A stretch of DNA of 64,000 nt from a bacterium 210820-DFI.6.37 (GTDB taxonomy: Bacteria; Bacillota; Clostridia; Peptostreptococcales; Anaerovoracaceae): positions 1-64,000 of the forward strand of contig JAJCKG010000001.1 of the NCBI GenBank assembly GCA_020558355.1, read 5' to 3'. The notes beneath the pieces are model-generated. The model had not been told where the DNA came from. It saw nothing but the letters and a program-made list of their open reading frames with translations, and ran no database searches. Shown here in pieces: positions 26,280-32,873 of this stretch. A program made the translations under genes and the position numbers. Numbering within the stretch: position 1 is the first letter of the stretch; each line of letters opens with the position of its first letter.

Positions 26280-26362
26280 TCAACAATAGATAAAAAGGAA
26301 ATTCCTACCGCAAGAATAATTGCTCCGAAAACAACCCAAATCATATTTGGCAACCTATTCAT
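26222..26362 (-). CDS. 46-residue membrane peptide of the element
   Basis: An ATG at 26362 is preceded by GTAGGGAGATAATA. The product MNRLPNMIWVVFGAIILAVG continues as a single hydrophobic helix pair and ends at a TAA inside the next gene (58-bp overlap in another frame). No family recognised. It could be a toxin-like or leader peptide, or a frameshifted first part of the 86-residue protein. Confidence 0.4.
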   Translation of the reverse strand: MNRLPNMIWVVFGAIILAVGISFLSIVEWLLSNLATIIAGFGILVF

Positions 26363-26372
26363 TATTATCTCC

Positions 26373-26669
26373 CTACAATTGCTTTATTTTTATATAATTC
26401 ATGAAACTATTTCTAACATGCGTCACAGATAAATTGAGATAATATACAGGTTTTGTTTTCCCTTCGGGAATATATACTGTATCAACTTTTCCAATATTTG
26501 GATCGTTGTAAATTATAGAAAGGGTATGACGTTCTTCATCTAATAACAACTTCTTTGTCTCGCCACCATAAATAGCGCCATAATTTTCTCCATCAATTTG
26601 TATATACCAAGCAGCAGAGTTATTAAACAATGCTTTCTTCCTGATAAAAGTAATTTCTCGTTTTTCCAT
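26373..26669 (-). CDS. Small beta-rich protein of unknown function
   Basis: 98 residues, MEKREITFIRKKALFNNSAA at the start; alternating pattern of a beta sandwich (WYIQIDGENYGAIYGGETKKL, HTLSIIYNDP). A good AGGAGG site precedes the ATG. Short beta-sandwich proteins with a GE-turn of this kind resemble PEGA-type domains, but I do not claim the family. It is divergent from the XRE regulator gene and shares its operator region. Confidence 0.55.
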   Translation of the reverse strand: MEKREITFIRKKALFNNSAAWYIQIDGENYGAIYGGETKKLLLDEERHTLSIIYNDPNIGKVDTVYIPEGKTKPVYYLNLSVTHVRNSFMNYIKIKQL

Positions 26670-26756
26670 AATTCCTCCTGTTAAAATAAGTTCTAATATT
26701 CCATAAAAAGAACATATTCTCCTTTTTGCTATCTATATTGCTTTTACAACTTTATA

Positions 26757-26828
26757 TTGACATTCACTAAATGTCATTTCATTACGATTTTAGCATAAAA
26801 TATAGCTATTGACAATTAGTAGATGTCA
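26757..26828. promoter_or_regulatory. Twin operators and promoters between the beta protein and XRE genes
   Basis: Two 19-bp inverted repeats: TGACATTCACTAAATGTCA (26758-26776, perfect arms) and TGACAATTAGTAGATGTCA (26810-26828), 52 bp apart. Each overlaps a TTGACA -35 box, so bound repressor would block RNA polymerase. They are the likely sites of the XRE protein. Confidence 0.75.
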
Positions 26829-26856
26829 TTTCAAAATATTAATTTTATTATGAATA

Positions 26857-27126
26857 TTGATCGGAGTAGATTATATGTATAAAAATAAAGCTCCCAACAA
26901 TGAAAATAACATTTGTGGAAAAAAACTTTGTTTACTAAGAAAACAAATGGTTCCAAAAGTGTCCCAAAGAGCTTTTGCTGATAAACTGCAACTAAATGGC
27001 ATTGATTTAGACAAAAATGCAATTCAGCGAATTGAGTCTGGAAAAAGATTTGTTACAGATATTGAATTGAAAGCATTTGCTCAAATTCTAAAAGTTACTA
27101 CTGATGAGTTACTTAATGACGAATAA
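26857..27126 (+). CDS. XRE-family transcription regulator
   Basis: An 89-residue protein with a single helix-turn-helix: KLCLLRKQM, VSQRAFADKLQLNGIDLDKN, AIQRIESGKRFVTDIELKAFA, ILKVTTDELL. This is the size of small element repressors. ATG near 26875; the frame opens with a less likely TTG-type start upstream. It probably represses from the twin operators in front of it and may control excision genes. Followed by a terminator. Confidence 0.85.
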   Translation: MIGVDYMYKNKAPNNENNICGKKLCLLRKQMVPKVSQRAFADKLQLNGIDLDKNAIQRIESGKRFVTDIELKAFAQILKVTTDELLNDE

Positions 27127-27174
27127 ACAATATCACTTAAATTAAGCGAAAAAGTTTTTCACACTGATCCATTC

Positions 27175-27226
27175 CAAACAACAGCGACCGAATGATTTCC
27201 TGCGCTGTTGTTTTTCTTCTTATAAA
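27175..27226. terminator. Bidirectional terminator
   Basis: AAACAACAGCG and CGCTGTTGTTT form an 11-bp stem with a 16-base loop; TTCTTCTT follows on the + strand and A-rich arms give U-rich tails on both. It separates the XRE gene from the small convergent ORF. Confidence 0.8.
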
Positions 27227-27378
27227 AGTCTCAAACATTGTATTAGCTGCGATTCATCAATCACACCCTGTTCTTTTAAAGCCATCAGCAGCGCCTCCTG
27301 ATATAACCGTAAAAAGCCTTCGGGAAGATCGGTTTGACTTATGGACGCTGTGGTGCCGATAAGAAACGCTTTATTCAC
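27220..27378 (-). CDS. 52-residue small protein, possible excision factor
   Basis: GTG at 27378 preceded by GGAGGTGAGCAAA; product MNKAFLIGTTASISQTDLPE then a helical half ending VIDESQLIQCLRLL. No family recognised. It is one of few small soluble ORFs in the element and so a candidate recombination directionality factor, which serine recombinases need to reverse integration. This is inference from size and place only. Confidence 0.45.
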   Translation of the reverse strand: MNKAFLIGTTASISQTDLPEGFLRLYQEALLMALKEQGVIDESQLIQCLRLL

Positions 27379-27445
27379 TTTGCTCACCTCCGCTATAGAA
27401 ATTTATGATGCTGCCGCGGGGAATTTGCGATCTTTTTCTTTTTTA

Positions 27446-27546
27446 GCTGAAAACGCGAAAAGAACTGAAACGCCGCGGCATGAAATCCAGCTTGGGAGGA
27501 CACGGCAGCCGCTATCCCCTTTCCGGGAAGATCAAATGCAGCATAT
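27446..27546 (+). pseudogene. Fragment of a second large serine recombinase
   Basis: The frame reads KELKRRGMKSSLGGHGSRYP then LSGKIKCSI and stops. It closely parallels residues around EELKRRSMKSGSGGHGNRYP of the intact recombinase downstream (DNA near 29265-29365). Only this central piece before the zinc ribbon is present. It shows that another related element once occupied this place or recombined with it. Confidence 0.75.
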
Positions 27547-27571
27547 GAGATTATATATGCATAAAAACAGA

Positions 27572-27600
27572 TTGCTTTTGTCCGCACAATGCAATATACT
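27572..27600 (+). promoter_or_regulatory. Promoter of the RelBE-type pair
   Basis: TTGCTT, 17 bp, TATACT; start near 27607, about 41 bases before the antitoxin ATG. Confidence 0.7.
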
Positions 27601-27647
27601 AAAAGCAGAAAACAGAAATTTCATTTCTATGAAAGGAGCAATGACTT

Positions 27648-27953
27648 ATGGCAAAATCAGCAAACCTTTACGCAAGAATTGAACCTGAGGTGAAAAAACA
27701 GGCGGAAAGCATTTTATCAGCGCTTGGAATATCGGCGTCAAACGCGATAAATATGTTTTATAAACAGATTATTATGCGTCGCGGCTTGCCGTTTGATGTG
27801 AAGCTGCCAGCAACAAAACCAGTCGATGTATCGACACTTACGGAAGAAGAATTTCACGCGGAGCTTGAGAAAGGATACGCAGATATGAAAGCCGGACGCG
27901 TAAAAGACGCAAAGCAGGCTTTTGCTGATATTCGTAAAGAGTACAATCTATGA
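27648..27953 (+). CDS. RelB/DinJ-family antitoxin
   Basis: 101 residues. An N-terminal ribbon-helix-helix (AKSANLYARIEPEVKKQAES then ILSALGISASNAINMFYKQI) typical of RelB/DinJ, and a C-terminal acidic tail that would wrap the toxin. AAAGGAG precedes the ATG. The stop overlaps the toxin start by four bases. It stabilises the element by post-segregational killing if the element is lost, which would matter after excision. Confidence 0.9.
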   Translation: MAKSANLYARIEPEVKKQAESILSALGISASNAINMFYKQIIMRRGLPFDVKLPATKPVDVSTLTEEEFHAELEKGYADMKAGRVKDAKQAFADIRKEYNL

Positions 27954-28288
27954 TATTTGATGTCAAGTTGTCAAAGCAGGCAGACAGCGATTTAAGGAAT
28001 ATTTATGAATATATCGCCTTTGAATTGCAATCGCCGGAAAACGCGGATGGACAAATAAACCGAATAGAAAAAATGATATTTTCTCTCGAAGAAATGCCGG
28101 AACGCTTTAGAAAATATGAGCATGAGCCATGGCATAGCCGAGGGACGCGTATTGTTTCAGTGGATAATTACCTTGTTATATACATTCCAGATTTAGAAAC
28201 ACAGCAAGTTACAATTATCCGTGTTTTGTATGGAAGAAAAAATATTGATGAAGAACTGAATCTCCATATAAATGAGATAACTGAATAA
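27950..28288 (+). CDS. RelE/ParE-family toxin
   Basis: 112 residues with the RelE/ParE fold: KLSKQADSDLRNIYEYIAFE, EMPERFRKYEHEPWHSRGTR, DNYLVIYIPDLETQQVTIIR and VLYGRKNID. RelE-type toxins cut mRNA on the ribosome and ParE types poison gyrase; sequence alone does not decide. Paired with the antitoxin and followed by a terminator. Confidence 0.9.
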   Translation: MIFDVKLSKQADSDLRNIYEYIAFELQSPENADGQINRIEKMIFSLEEMPERFRKYEHEPWHSRGTRIVSVDNYLVIYIPDLETQQVTIIRVLYGRKNIDEELNLHINEITE

Positions 28289-28299
28289 AAAGCATATAG

Positions 28300-28329
28300 G
28301 CGGTAATCCAAAAGGATTATCGCTTTTTT
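28300..28329 (+). terminator. Terminator of the toxin-antitoxin pair
   Basis: GCGGTAATCC, loop AAAA, GGATTATCGC, then six T. Confidence 0.9.
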
Positions 28330-28382
28330 ACACCTATTTTTCCGCTTATATGCAGAAAGGCTGTACCCACTTTTGCGTATTC

Positions 28383-28410
28383 GTATTTTTCATTTTCATT
28401 AGAATACAAT
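28383..28410 (+). promoter_or_regulatory. Possible sigma-E-like promoter of the recombinase gene
   Basis: GTATTTT (28383-28389), 13 bp, AATACAAT (28403-28410). The -10 part differs by one base from the mother-cell sigma-E consensus CATACAAT, while no good sigma-A -35 box stands at the right place. If used, the recombinase would be made in the mother cell during sporulation. TACAAT could also be a sigma-A -10 box, so this is tentative. Confidence 0.4.
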
Positions 28411-28455
28411 TACATAAAGAGCAATCTATTATGTAACAGGAAAGGAATGATGTCC

Positions 28456-30195
28456 ATGAAAATAGCAGCCTATTGTCGCGTTTCTACCGACAGCCGCGAT
28501 CAGGCCAACTCATTTGAAAGCCAGCAGCGATATTTCCGAGAGTATATAGAACGCAACCCCGACTGGAGCCTTTACGATGTCTATGCGGACGAAGGAATTT
28601 CCGGCACCTCTACCAAAAAACGCTCTGCCTTCAATCGCATGATCGCCGACGCGCAAAGCGGAAAATTCGAGCTCATTATAACGAAAGAGGTCAGCAGATT
28701 CGCGCGAAACACCGTAGACACACTGCAATTCACAAGAGAGCTAAAACGCTGGGGTGTCGGTGTGCTTTTTATGAATGATGGAATCAATACGCTTGATCCT
28801 GACGCGGAACTGCGACTTTCCATTATGGGAAGTATCGCCCAGGAGGAAAGCCGCAAAACGTCTTCCCGCGTCAAGTGGGGGCAGGCGCGGCGTATGGAAC
28901 AGGGAGTTGTATTCGGCAGGTCTCTGCTGGGATATCATGTAAAAGACGGCCATATATCCATCGAACCGGACGGCGCGGAAATCGTCAAACTGATTTTTCA
29001 TAAATGCGTTGACGAACGAAAAGGCACTACCGTCATCGCCCGTGAACTGAAGGAGGCCGGATACAAGACATCAACCGACAGAACAGACTGGAACGGAGTT
29101 GTCGTATTGCGCATACTCAAAAACGAAAAATACTGCGGTGATCTTCTCCAGAAAAAAACCATAACTCCTGATTATTTAACCCATCAGAAGAAATATAACC
29201 GGGGAGAAGAAGAAATGATATATATAAAAGACCATCACGAAGCGATCATAGACCGGGACACCTGGCTAAAAGCGCAGGAAGAACTGAAACGCCGCAGCAT
29301 GAAATCCGGCTCAGGAGGCCACGGCAATCGCTATCCTCTTTCAGGGAAGATTAAATGCGGCAGCTGCGGCAAAAGCTTTTCCAGCAGATTACGCGTAAAA
29401 AAAGACGGTACGAAATACGGTACATGGCGCTGTGACACCACATGCAAACAGGGAAAAGAGCATACTGACAGCCAGGGAAACGTCCTCGGCTGCAACACCT
29501 CATATCAGATCAGAAACGATATCGCCATTGACATGATTAGGCAGTCATTGTCTACGGTACTCACAGATACGGAAGCCATCGTTGATAAAGTGACCAATAT
29601 TGTAACCAATGTGCTGCAAAACGACAATAAAAAGACCCCTGAACAGGCTCCGCGACCGTCAGGCGCATTATCCGAACAAAGCGCCAAAACGCTCCATAAA
29701 AAACTATCCGAGATTCGTTCAAAAAAGAAAAGCGTACTGGACGCTTATTTTACAGGAACCATAACAAAGGAGGATATGAACATGATGAACAACGAATACG
29801 ATTCACAGATGCGCGCGCTTTCAGAGCGGCTAAATAAATCTGACTTTTGCGCCAGCAGACAAACAGAGCAAAACATCTCCTCGCGTTTTCTTTCATTAAG
29901 CCGATTGGAAAAAGATATTCACGAAAAACTGGCTGCTATAGCAAACTATGACAATGCTCCTGACAGCTTCTACGGCAAGCTAGTAAAACAGATTACCGCC
30001 TATCCTGATAAAACCATGGAGGTAGCGCTGGAGCTTCTTCCTACCCGTTGGAAATACAGACTTTCAGCGTCGGATACATTGCTGCCTTCAAGCGACTGCG
30101 GCTGTTCAAAAAACACAAAAAAAGCGCGTCACAGCGCTGCCTCCTTACCAATGTCTGTCAGTGTCGCGATTCCCTCATTAAAAGGCATAGAATAA
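28456..30195 (+). CDS. Large serine recombinase (integrase/excisionase of the element)
   Basis: 579 residues from the ATG at 28456, placed ten bases after AGGAAAGG; two earlier ATGs (28447, 28450) are too close to that site. Resolvase domain: AAYCRVSTDSRDQANSFESQ with nucleophile Ser10 (YCRVS), then SGTSTKKRSAFNRMIADA and AQEESRKTSSRVKWG. The recombinase domain follows (GRSLLGYHVKDG), then a zinc ribbon (CGSCG, WRCDTTCKQG, LGCNTSY) and a coiled coil (about 415-460). The last 15 residues and the stop are encoded by host DNA beyond the core, on the strand opposite cotJC. Confidence 0.95.
   Translation: MKIAAYCRVSTDSRDQANSFESQQRYFREYIERNPDWSLYDVYADEGISGTSTKKRSAFNRMIADAQSGKFELIITKEVSRFARNTVDTLQFTRELKRWGVGVLFMNDGINTLDPDAELRLSIMGSIAQEESRKTSSRVKWGQARRMEQGVVFGRSLLGYHVKDGHISIEPDGAEIVKLIFHKCVDERKGTTVIARELKEAGYKTSTDRTDWNGVVVLRILKNEKYCGDLLQKKTITPDYLTHQKKYNRGEEEMIYIKDHHEAIIDRDTWLKAQEELKRRSMKSGSGGHGNRYPLSGKIKCGSCGKSFSSRLRVKKDGTKYGTWRCDTTCKQGKEHTDSQGNVLGCNTSYQIRNDIAIDMIRQSLSTVLTDTEAIVDKVTNIVTNVLQNDNKKTPEQAPRPSGALSEQSAKTLHKKLSEIRSKKKSVLDAYFTGTITKEDMNMMNNEYDSQMRALSERLNKSDFCASRQTEQNISSRFLSLSRLEKDIHEKLAAIANYDNAPDSFYGKLVKQITAYPDKTMEVALELLPTRWKYRLSASDTLLPSSDCGCSKNTKKARHSAASLPMSVSVAIPSLKGIE
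30146..30149. other. attR core (TACC)
   Basis: Element sequence CTGCCTCCT on the left, host cotJC sequence AATGTCTGTCAG on the right. With the attL copy it defines the crossover; only these four bases are shared exactly, as expected for a serine recombinase with a very short core. Confidence 0.75.
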
Positions 30196-30332
30196 CGCTG
30201 AGACAGATATCTCTGGGAAGCGCCCAGCTCGCCGTCCGGCCCTCCTACCTGACTGATAATAAACTTAGCGATTGCCGGATTTGGGTTTTTAATGTTAATC
30301 GGATATTCCAGTTTTTTCTCATATGTCCACAT
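30147..30332 (-). pseudogene. cotJC: cotJC, 5' part (residues 1-62), cut by element
   Basis: The minus strand encodes MWTYEKKLEYPINIKNPNPA through SMPFNEGIATLTDIG, the N-terminal part of CotJC, then runs five codons into the element to a stop at 30129. A GGAGG site lies before the ATG, four bases after the cotJB stop. As integrated it can make only a 67-residue truncated product lacking the Mn ligands in the C-terminal part. Confidence 0.93.
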
Positions 30333-30336
30333 ACGC

Positions 30337-30591
30337 CTAATCCTCCACTTCCCACGGCCATGGGCTCTGAATCCAGGACCAGCCGTCTCGTTCTATATTG
30401 ATCCCTTCATAACATAAAGGCCCAAATCTGTCCTCAAACTCCTGTTTGGCTTCTTTATACAGCATCTGATACTTCTGAAACAGCGCCAGAGCCGCCGATG
30501 TATCGGGCGCGTTATTCAAATAGAGGCCCGCGTCGATCATGACGAAGTTCAGCTGCTGGACTTTTTTCAGCATTTCTGTACGTTGGTTCAT
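30337..30591 (-). CDS. cotJB: Spore coat protein CotJB
   Basis: 84 residues: LKKVQQLNFVMIDAGLYLNN, PDTSAALALFQKYQMLYKEA, and a tail ending DGWSWIQSPWPWEVED, the CotJB signature. Second gene of cotJABC, overlapping cotJA by four bases. CotJ proteins are made in the mother cell under sigma-E and are part of the inner coat in bacilli and clostridia (known). Confidence 0.93.
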   Translation of the reverse strand: MNQRTEMLKKVQQLNFVMIDAGLYLNNAPDTSAALALFQKYQMLYKEAKQEFEDRFGPLCYEGINIERDGWSWIQSPWPWEVED

Positions 30592-30851
30592 CCTCTCATA
30601 CCTCCTAAAAACGGCAGATCCAGGCTGGGAAATATGGTTCCCACCCGCAGCGCTTTCTCGGCGTCATAGGTTTCTTCCCACGGCTGCATCGGCACATAAG
30701 CCATTGCCGCGGGCCAGTCTGTAAAATCCCGTCCGGCCATGCAGGGGCCTTCCCCCGGATTGCAGCCTGTAAGCTCTTCCATAATCTCATCACAGCCGCA
30801 ATCGTCTAAATATATAGGCATGCCTATATAAGGCTCTTTATTGCAAGTCAT
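30588..30851 (-). CDS. cotJA: Spore coat-associated protein CotJA
   Basis: 87 residues; the C-terminal half MAYVPMQPWEETYDAEKALR and VGTIFPSLDLPFLG is the CotJA signature. The N-terminal half is Cys-rich and acidic. AAAGGGGATTTTT precedes the ATG. Upstream, AGTATG-CTT-CATACT (30871-30885) is a perfect palindrome in the promoter region; no clear sigma-E -35 box was found with it. Confidence 0.92.
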   Translation of the reverse strand: MTCNKEPYIGMPIYLDDCGCDEIMEELTGCNPGEGPCMAGRDFTDWPAAMAYVPMQPWEETYDAEKALRVGTIFPSLDLPFLGGMRG

Positions 30852-31008
30852 AAAAATCCCCTTTCTTTTCAGTATGCTTCATACTATGAAAGGGAGACTG
30901 ATTTTGTTAATGGATCAAGCCCCCATTCCTTCCTCAAAGCCTTTGACAAATGGCAGAAAAAGGTCTATCATTTTCAGGGAACATTTAACCAACTAAGGAG
31001 TATGACAT

Positions 31009-31683
31009 ATGAACATTTTAAAAGAACATAACATGAAGGTACGTTTGATCATGTACTTTTCCGGATTTTTTATTATGACCATGGGAATTTCGATTTCCGT
31101 AAAATCCGATCTGGGCGTTTCTCCCGTAAGCTCCATCCCGTACACTATGACCTGTGTCTGGGGCATTGAAATGGGAAAGGCAACGATTTTATTCCATATA
31201 GGACTAGTACTTCTCCAGGTACTGCTGCTGCGGAGGGCGTTTCAGGTAAAAAATCTTCTTCAGATACTGGTCGGTATTGTCTTCGGTTATTTTACCACCT
31301 TCTGCAATTACTGCGTTTCTTTTTTACCCGATCCTGAAAATATCCTTCTCCGTCTTCTGATGATAGCGTTAAGCATTATTCTCATTGCCCTTGGTATTTT
31401 CTTTTATATGCCCGCGGATATCATGCCTCTGGCCGGAGAGGGCGCTATGAAAGCAGTATCCGATGTGACCCATATCGCGTTTCCGAAGGTAAAAGTAGGC
31501 TTTGATACCAGCATGGTCGCCTTATCCCTCATAACCTGCCTGATTTCCCTGCGTTCTCTGGGAAGCGTAGGGATCGGCACTGTTGTTGCCGCTGTTCTTG
31601 TGGGAACCACTCTGGGCATCATCACTCGCTTTTTTGGAAGCCGCAGAGACCGGCTCCTTTACGTTGAAACGGTCTGCGATTAA
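31009..31683 (+). CDS. DUF6198/YczE-type membrane protein
   Basis: 224 residues with five to six transmembrane helices. The N-terminal helix carries MTMGISISVKSDLGVSPVSS, and GIFFYMPADIMPLAGEG lies in the middle, the pattern of the YczE/YitT-like DUF6198 family. Transport function is not established. It has its own ribosome site (AACTAAGGAG) and ends at a shared terminator. Confidence 0.75.
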   Translation: MNILKEHNMKVRLIMYFSGFFIMTMGISISVKSDLGVSPVSSIPYTMTCVWGIEMGKATILFHIGLVLLQVLLLRRAFQVKNLLQILVGIVFGYFTTFCNYCVSFLPDPENILLRLLMIALSIILIALGIFFYMPADIMPLAGEGAMKAVSDVTHIAFPKVKVGFDTSMVALSLITCLISLRSLGSVGIGTVVAAVLVGTTLGIITRFFGSRRDRLLYVETVCD

Positions 31684-31700
31684 ATCAAAACAGCCATATA

Positions 31701-31740
31701 AAAGACCTGCCGTCAGTCAAAAGCGGCAGGTCTTTCTTAT
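31701..31740. terminator. Bidirectional terminator
   Basis: AAAGACCTGCCG and CGGCAGGTCTTT, 12-bp stem, with T-rich ends on both strands. Serves the YczE-type gene and the convergent lrgB. Confidence 0.9.
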
Positions 31741-32417
31741 CCGATCAACATCGAAAACAGCACCGTAATGATTCCGCAGACCCCAATGGCCAGGCCGCTC
31801 ATGGCGCCCTCTGTTTCTCCTATCTGTACTGCCTTTGAGGTCCCCACCGCATGGCTGCAGGCTCCGATGCTGACCCCAGCGGTCATGGGATCCTTTATCC
31901 GAAAGAGACGGATCAGCAGCGGCGCAAAGACGCTTCCCAGTATGCCTGTGAAAATAACCGCGACCACGGTAATCGGTACGATGCCTCCATGACCGGACGC
32001 GATGCTTACAGCAATGGGGGTCGTAACGGATTTGGGAAGCAGAGAAGCGGTCACCTGCTGATCCAGGCCAAAGAGCCTGCAAAGGCCGTAAACACTTGCC
32101 AGAGAAGCTGCGGATCCGGCCGCGCAACCTACCAGAATCGGCAGCCAATTTTCTTTCAGAATCGGCAGTCTTGTATAGATGGACACCGCCAAACAGGCTG
32201 TAGCCGGAGCTAAAAAGAGATCGATCATAGCTCCTCCCTCATTGTAATATTCGTACGGGATCTTAAAGATCAGCAGAACGCCAATGACGATAACAATCGC
32301 GATGATCAGCGGGTTACAGGCTGTAAGCCCTGTTTTCTTTTGTATCCGCTCTCCGATCCAAAAAGCGAAAATACTGAGACCTACACCAAAAAATGGAGAT
32401 TTGCAAAGCTCTAACAT
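31737..32417 (-). CDS. lrgB: LrgB family protein
   Basis: 226 residues, mostly hydrophobic. SVTTPIAVSIASGHGGIVPI and GACSHAVGTSKAVQIGETEG are conserved LrgB/CidB stretches. Together with LrgA it forms a holin-like or pyruvate-uptake membrane system known from bacilli and staphylococci. Overlaps lrgA by seven bases. Confidence 0.92.
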   Translation of the reverse strand: MLELCKSPFFGVGLSIFAFWIGERIQKKTGLTACNPLIIAIVIVIGVLLIFKIPYEYYNEGGAMIDLFLAPATACLAVSIYTRLPILKENWLPILVGCAAGSAASLASVYGLCRLFGLDQQVTASLLPKSVTTPIAVSIASGHGGIVPITVVAVIFTGILGSVFAPLLIRLFRIKDPMTAGVSIGACSHAVGTSKAVQIGETEGAMSGLAIGVCGIITVLFSMLIG

Positions 32418-32776
32418 TCCCTCTTCCCCCTTTTCATCAGCTTCATAGTAAGGCGTATAAAAAAGGCTGTCACGCCAAAGGTTACAAAAGTGGTGATCAC
32501 ACAGATCAGCAGGATCTGCCAGACATTGCTTTTCAATACGTCAAAGTAATTGATAATACTGACACCCGCAGGGATAAAGAAAAAGGCCATATTAGAAAGA
32601 AGAAAATCGGATTTCTCCTGAATATGCTCGATTTTAAGAGCCCCTGTAAGCAGACAAAAAAACAGCAGTATCATCCCAATAATGCTGGCGGAAAATTCAA
32701 AGGGCAGAAAATGCTCAATGACCAGACTGACCCAGCAGACAGAAAAAATAATAGCGATTTGTTTGATAATCTTCAA
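32411..32776 (-). CDS. lrgA: LrgA/CidA family holin-like protein
   Basis: 121 residues from the TTG at 32776, which follows AAAGGGGG by eight bases; ATGs further upstream lie inside or before that site. Four helices with FEFSASIIGMILLFFCLL and NMAFFFIPAGVSIINY, as in LrgA. Acts with LrgB. The leader contains a terminator whose stem overlaps the local promoter. Confidence 0.88.
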   Translation of the reverse strand: MKIIKQIAIIFSVCWVSLVIEHFLPFEFSASIIGMILLFFCLLTGALKIEHIQEKSDFLLSNMAFFFIPAGVSIINYFDVLKSNVWQILLICVITTFVTFGVTAFFIRLTMKLMKRGKREC

Positions 32777-32798
32777 GATTTTTCCCCCTTTTAACATA

Positions 32799-32843
32799 AA
32801 AAATTCGCGGCAGCGTATGATAAAGCTGCCACGAATCATTATA
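32799..32843 (-). terminator. Terminator overlapping the lrgA promoter
   Basis: ATTCGTGGCAGC and GCTGCCGCGAAT form a 12-bp stem, then TTTTTTATG. A TATAAT box sits at 32843-32838, so RNA from it would start inside the first arm and could not form the full stem. The hairpin therefore stops only transcripts arriving from the ATPase gene. Confidence 0.7.
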
Positions 32844-32873
32844 CTCTTTTTACGGATCAAGTAAAGGCTTCTC

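Larger units (their letters stand above)
25776..30149 (+). mobile_element. Serine-recombinase element inserted in cotJC
   Basis: A 4.37-kb segment bounded by TACC at 25776-25779 and 30146-30149, inside the two halves of cotJC. Contents: small membrane proteins, a small beta protein, an XRE regulator, a 52-residue ORF, a fragment of another recombinase, a RelBE-type pair and an intact large serine recombinase. The left 24 bases beyond the core and the recombinase tail form the ends. There are no phage structural genes, so this is a minimal skin-like or IME-like unit. Excision would restore cotJC. Confidence 0.9.

Noticed and set aside
30129..30332. cotJC 5' part as a complete short gene
   Set aside because: The last five codons belong to the element and the protein lacks two thirds of the family; it is half of a split gene.
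30860..30900. Sigma-E promoter of cotJA
   Set aside because: CATACTGA resembles a -10 element, but no matching -35 box at the right distance; only the palindrome is reported.
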